The notes below the pieces were generated by a model, which saw only the letters and a program-made list of their open reading frames with translations, was not told where the DNA came from and ran no database searches. Of a stretch of DNA of 64,000 bases, positions 61,299 to 64,000 are shown piece after piece. The stretch lies in contig NZ_JAIQYY010000012.1 of assembly GCF_020181035.1 (NCBI RefSeq), positions 151,567 to 215,566 on the forward strand, read 5' to 3'. Source of the stretch: Streptomyces sp. CoH27. Its GTDB lineage: Bacteria > Actinomycetota > Actinomycetes > Streptomycetales > Streptomycetaceae. Numbering within the stretch: the first letter of the stretch is position 1; each line of letters opens with the position of its first letter. The position numbers and the translations under genes are program-made.

Positions 61299-61712
61299 AT
61301 GCCCGCCAGCGATCCGATAGCCCCTCAGCCGAGCCCGGCGTACGCACCCTGCACCACGTGCCGACCGCGCAGCACGGGGGTGACCGGGGACGGCGCCCTG
61401 TCCCTGGACGCGTACGCCCGCCGGCACGCCCGCTCACTGTCGGGCCCCTTCCGCTACGAGCTGAAGAACGTGACCTTCACCCTGCCGTCCCCGCGCTCGG
61501 TGCCCCTCGCCGTGTGGCAGCGGCTGCACGACGGCACCGATCTGCTGACGGCCTTTCAGGCGCTGGTGGGCGAGGCGAAGACACGGGAGATGACCGCCGC
61601 CGGCTTCACCCTCGGCGACCTGGAGGTCATCGTCGAGCAATGGGAGCACCGCAGCGGCGTCCGCCGCCACGCCCCCGCCTCACCGACACCGACACCGACA
61701 CCGACCGACTGA
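61299..61712 (+). CDS. Hypothetical protein with a compact helical core
   Basis: 137 residues. The first 35 residues are Pro/Thr/Cys-rich. The core (LSLDAYARRHARSLSGPFRY ... LGDLEVIVEQWEHRSG) is charged and helical and ends in a Thr-Pro repeat (encoded by CCGACA copies at 61682-61708). The core loosely recalls small phage-tail-assembly-chaperone-like proteins, but I cannot assign it. The ATG at 61299 is the first start; a later one cannot be excluded. It lies between the exporter and an acyltransferase gene, 47 bases before the latter. Confidence 0.6.
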   Translation: MPASDPIAPQPSPAYAPCTTCRPRSTGVTGDGALSLDAYARRHARSLSGPFRYELKNVTFTLPSPRSVPLAVWQRLHDGTDLLTAFQALVGEAKTREMTAAGFTLGDLEVIVEQWEHRSGVRRHAPASPTPTPTPTD

Positions 61713-61759
61713 CGGCACGACCGCGCGGCCGACGCCGATCACATCTCCGAGGAGCCTCG

Positions 61760-62908
61760 ATGCCCACCCGTCCGCAGGACCGTCCGCAGGAGCGGGACCG
61801 GGGTCTGCCGAACGGCGTCCACGCGGCCGACCGCGCCGCGAACCTGCCCCGCGGGGGCTGGGACGCCCTGGCCGGCCCCGGTGATCTCTTCCTCACCTGC
61901 CGGTGGCTCGATGTCGCGGAGGCCACGGCGGGCGTCCCCATGACGTACCTGTGGACCGAGCGGGACGGGGCGCCCGTGGCGGCGCTGGCCACTGCCCTGG
62001 CCACCTCGTCGGTTCCCTGGGCGCTGGGCCGCCCGGACGTCGTACTGGGCAACAGCGCGCAGGCCGGTCTGCCGGGGGCGGCCACGTTCCGCGCCGGGCT
62101 CGGCGCCGATCCGACGGCCGCGCTCATGCCCGCGCTGCTGGCGGGCGGCCGCCACCTCGGCAACACCCGTCTGCTGTGCGGCCCTTCGGCCACCGAGGAC
62201 GACGTGGCCCGGCTGGTGGCGGCCGCCGAGACCCTGGCACGCCGGGCGGGCGCGGCCAGTGTGTGCTTCCTGTACCTGGGCGACACGGCGGAATCCGACC
62301 GGCACCTGGGGGAGCTGCTGACAGCCCGGGGCTATGAGAGCTTCACGTCCGGCCAGTACAGCACGCTGCGGGTGCCCGAGGACGGCTACGAGGGCTATCT
62401 CGCCGCGCTGCCGCGCAAGCGCCGGGTGTCCGTGGCCGCCGAGCGGCGCCGGATCCGGGCCGCGGACGTGCGTACGACCCTGGAACCCCTCGCCGGTGCG
62501 GACCTCGCCCGGTTCGCCGCGCTGGAGGCCGAACTGCTGCGCAAGTACGGCATCGGCTGGGCGCCGGACCAGTCGCTGCCGCTGCTGCACCAGGTGCGCG
62601 ACCTCTTCGGCGACGACGCCTTCGCGATGGTGGCCCGCGCGGACGGGGAGATCCGCGGCTTCGCCCTGATCCTGCGGCACGGCACCGACTGGTACGCGCG
62701 CCAGACCGGCTACGACTACGCCTACCAGCGGAGTTCGGGGCTGCCGCTCTACTTCGAGCTGGTGTATTACCGGCTCCTGGAGGAGGCCGCCGCGGCCGGG
62801 GTGTCGGCCCTCCACTACGGCCTGGGGAGCACGGACACCAAGCGGTCCCGGGGGTGCGTGGCCGCCGACCAGCACGGCCGGGTGCTGCGCCTGGGGGAGC
62901 CCGGATGA
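61760..62908 (+). CDS. GNAT/FemAB-like N-acyltransferase (DUF482/PF04339-like)
   Basis: 382 residues in a double acyltransferase fold. The N-terminal part has FLTCRWLDVAEATAG and PMTYLWTERDGAPVAAL. The central LAALPRKRRVSVAAERRRI and C-terminal YYRLLEEAAAAGVSALHYGL are typical of this FemAB-related family. It could acylate an amine with an acyl- or aminoacyl donor. Its stop overlaps the MFS start (ATGA), so the two are coupled. GAGGAG precedes the ATG at 61760. Confidence 0.82.
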   Translation: MPTRPQDRPQERDRGLPNGVHAADRAANLPRGGWDALAGPGDLFLTCRWLDVAEATAGVPMTYLWTERDGAPVAALATALATSSVPWALGRPDVVLGNSAQAGLPGAATFRAGLGADPTAALMPALLAGGRHLGNTRLLCGPSATEDDVARLVAAAETLARRAGAASVCFLYLGDTAESDRHLGELLTARGYESFTSGQYSTLRVPEDGYEGYLAALPRKRRVSVAAERRRIRAADVRTTLEPLAGADLARFAALEAELLRKYGIGWAPDQSLPLLHQVRDLFGDDAFAMVARADGEIRGFALILRHGTDWYARQTGYDYAYQRSSGLPLYFELVYYRLLEEAAAAGVSALHYGLGSTDTKRSRGCVAADQHGRVLRLGEPG

Positions 62909-64000
62909 CCGCGTCCGCCACCCCGGCGCGGGGCACCGGCACGCGCGCCGGGATCCTGCCCGGCGGGCGCGGGGTCGTACGGTTCGGCGCGTCCGGGTTC
63001 GTCAACGCCCTCGGCACCGGCTTCTTCTATCCGTTCTCGCTGCTCTTCTTCGCCTCGCTGTCGCGGGAGCCGCTGGGCACGGTGGGCGCGGCCCTGACCG
63101 TCACCACGCTCCTGGCGCTGCCGGGGCTGTTCCTGGTCGGCCGGCTCACCGACCGGTGGGGTCCCCGGGCGATGCTCGCCGCGGCCTCCGCCCTGCGGGC
63201 CGCGTCGTTCGTCTTCTTCATCTCCGTGCCGGGGCTGTGGCCCCTCCTCCTCGGCGGTACGGCGCTCGCCCTGGGCAACCGCGCCGAGCAGGTCGCCGCT
63301 CCCCTGCTCGCTGTCCGGCTGGCCCCCGAGGGGCAGAGCAGCCGGTGGCTGGCCCTGTCCCGGGTGACGTTCAACGCGGGCATGGGGCTCGGTGCCCTGC
63401 TCGCCGGGGTGTTCGTGGCCGACAGCGACTCGGGGTTCGTCGTGCTCGGGCTGGTGAACGCGGCGAGCTTCGTGCTGGCCGCCGTCCTGTGCCTCGGTCT
63501 GCCGGCCACGGCGCCCGGGGCCCCGGCCGGCGGCGCCCGGTCGTTGCGCGGCGCGCACCGGCCCTGGCGGCACCGGGCCTTCGTCCGGGTCGCCGCGGCG
63601 AACGCCCTGCTGTGGGCTGCCGCCCTCGCCGTGGAGAGCGGGCTGCCGGTGTTCGTCCTGCGGCAACTGGCGCTGCCCCACTGGACGGTGGGCGCGCTGT
63701 TCGCCGTCAACACCGTGCTGCTCACACTGCTGCAACTGCCGGTCGGCCGCGCGCTGGACCGGTTCCGGCCGGGTGCCGTCCTCGCCCTCGGCGGGCTGGG
63801 CTACCTCATGCTCTACGCCTGCGCGGTGCTGGCCCGGAGCCTGTCCTCCGCGGTCGCCGTCGCCGTCCTCATGGCCGGCATGACGGTCTACACCCTCGGG
63901 GAGCTGGCCGTGTCCCAGGCCTCGCTCATCCTGCTGACCGGTCTGCCACCGGAGCCGGAACGCGGCTCCTACCTGGCCGTCAACCAGCTCCTCGTCGGAG
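62905..64000 (+). CDS. Major facilitator superfamily exporter, 3' end outside the window
   Basis: 365 codons are visible and still open at the last base. About eleven membrane segments are seen, with an MFS loop motif at LVGRLTDRWGPRAMLAAAS and a later LPVGRALDRFRPGAVLALGG. Members of this type export drugs or small molecules. The start ATG at 62905 overlaps the stop of the acyltransferase gene. The cluster therefore continues past the right end of the window. Confidence 0.88.
   Translation, partial: MTASATPARGTGTRAGILPGGRGVVRFGASGFVNALGTGFFYPFSLLFFASLSREPLGTVGAALTVTTLLALPGLFLVGRLTDRWGPRAMLAAASALRAASFVFFISVPGLWPLLLGGTALALGNRAEQVAAPLLAVRLAPEGQSSRWLALSRVTFNAGMGLGALLAGVFVADSDSGFVVLGLVNAASFVLAAVLCLGLPATAPGAPAGGARSLRGAHRPWRHRAFVRVAAANALLWAAALAVESGLPVFVLRQLALPHWTVGALFAVNTVLLTLLQLPVGRALDRFRPGAVLALGGLGYLMLYACAVLARSLSSAVAVAVLMAGMTVYTLGELAVSQASLILLTGLPPEPERGSYLAVNQLLVG

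Overview
The window is high-GC actinobacterial DNA, almost certainly Streptomyces or a close relative. Evidence is the strong G/C bias at third codon positions, many GTG and TTG starts, tight stop/start overlaps, and a conserved block of typical Streptomyces chromosomal genes. No tRNA, rRNA, CRISPR array or insertion sequence was seen.

Positions 1 to about 24,800 are ordinary chromosome. They hold an oligopeptide ABC transporter operon (1-5050, minus strand), the translational GTPase TypA with a clear intrinsic terminator, a second peptide-binding lipoprotein, a three-gene succinate dehydrogenase/fumarate reductase operon (10,086-13,627), a kinase-like gene, a glycosidase-fold membrane protein, a large PAS-GAF-PP2C-ATPase regulator, a small anti-sigma-type ATPase, a Nudix hydrolase, a GntR regulator and a serpin. 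A truncated ORF at 24,754-24,972 marks the edge of what follows.

From about 25,000 to past the right end lies one large biosynthetic gene cluster that holds the core enzymes of two bicyclic beta-lactam pathways. The clavam set is at 54,580-59,920 (minus strand): carboxyethylarginine synthase, beta-lactam synthetase, and a single protein fusing proclavaminate amidinohydrolase to clavaminate synthase. The carbapenem-type set is at 25,012-30,411: homologues of CarA (carbapenam synthetase), CarB (carboxymethylproline synthase) and CarC (carbapenem synthase), beside an ornithine acetyltransferase. Between and around these are a cysteine-predicted Cy-A-T-TE NRPS, an A-T-C NRPS, two free carrier proteins, a PLP decarboxylase, a PaiB-like protein, an acyl-CoA dehydrogenase-like enzyme and an acyl-AMP ligase (minus operon 42,249 down to 28,632). 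A plus-strand operon (44,524-54,571) encodes ArgH, ArgG, a formyltransferase, a second CarB-like crotonase, a MaoC hydratase, a methyltransferase, an AurF-type di-iron N-oxygenase, a tRNA-synthetase-like amino acid:carrier protein ligase, AcpS, a carrier protein and an ATP-grasp ligase. A helix-turn-helix regulator and a tiny secreted peptide sit between the operons. Exporters (EamA, MFS) and an acyltransferase lie at the right edge.

Inferred working model: ArgG/ArgH and the acetyltransferase feed arginine/ornithine. The clavam enzymes make a clavaminate-type bicycle, and the Car-like enzymes act on a second proline- or glutamate-semialdehyde-derived skeleton. NRPS, ATP-grasp and carrier-protein enzymes build and attach an amino acid or peptide portion that probably includes cysteine. 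The product cannot be named from sequence. I know of no described cluster with this gene combination. Shared upstream sequences (a 78-bp element present twice, a seven-unit decamer array, a 32-bp palindrome) suggest co-ordinated control.
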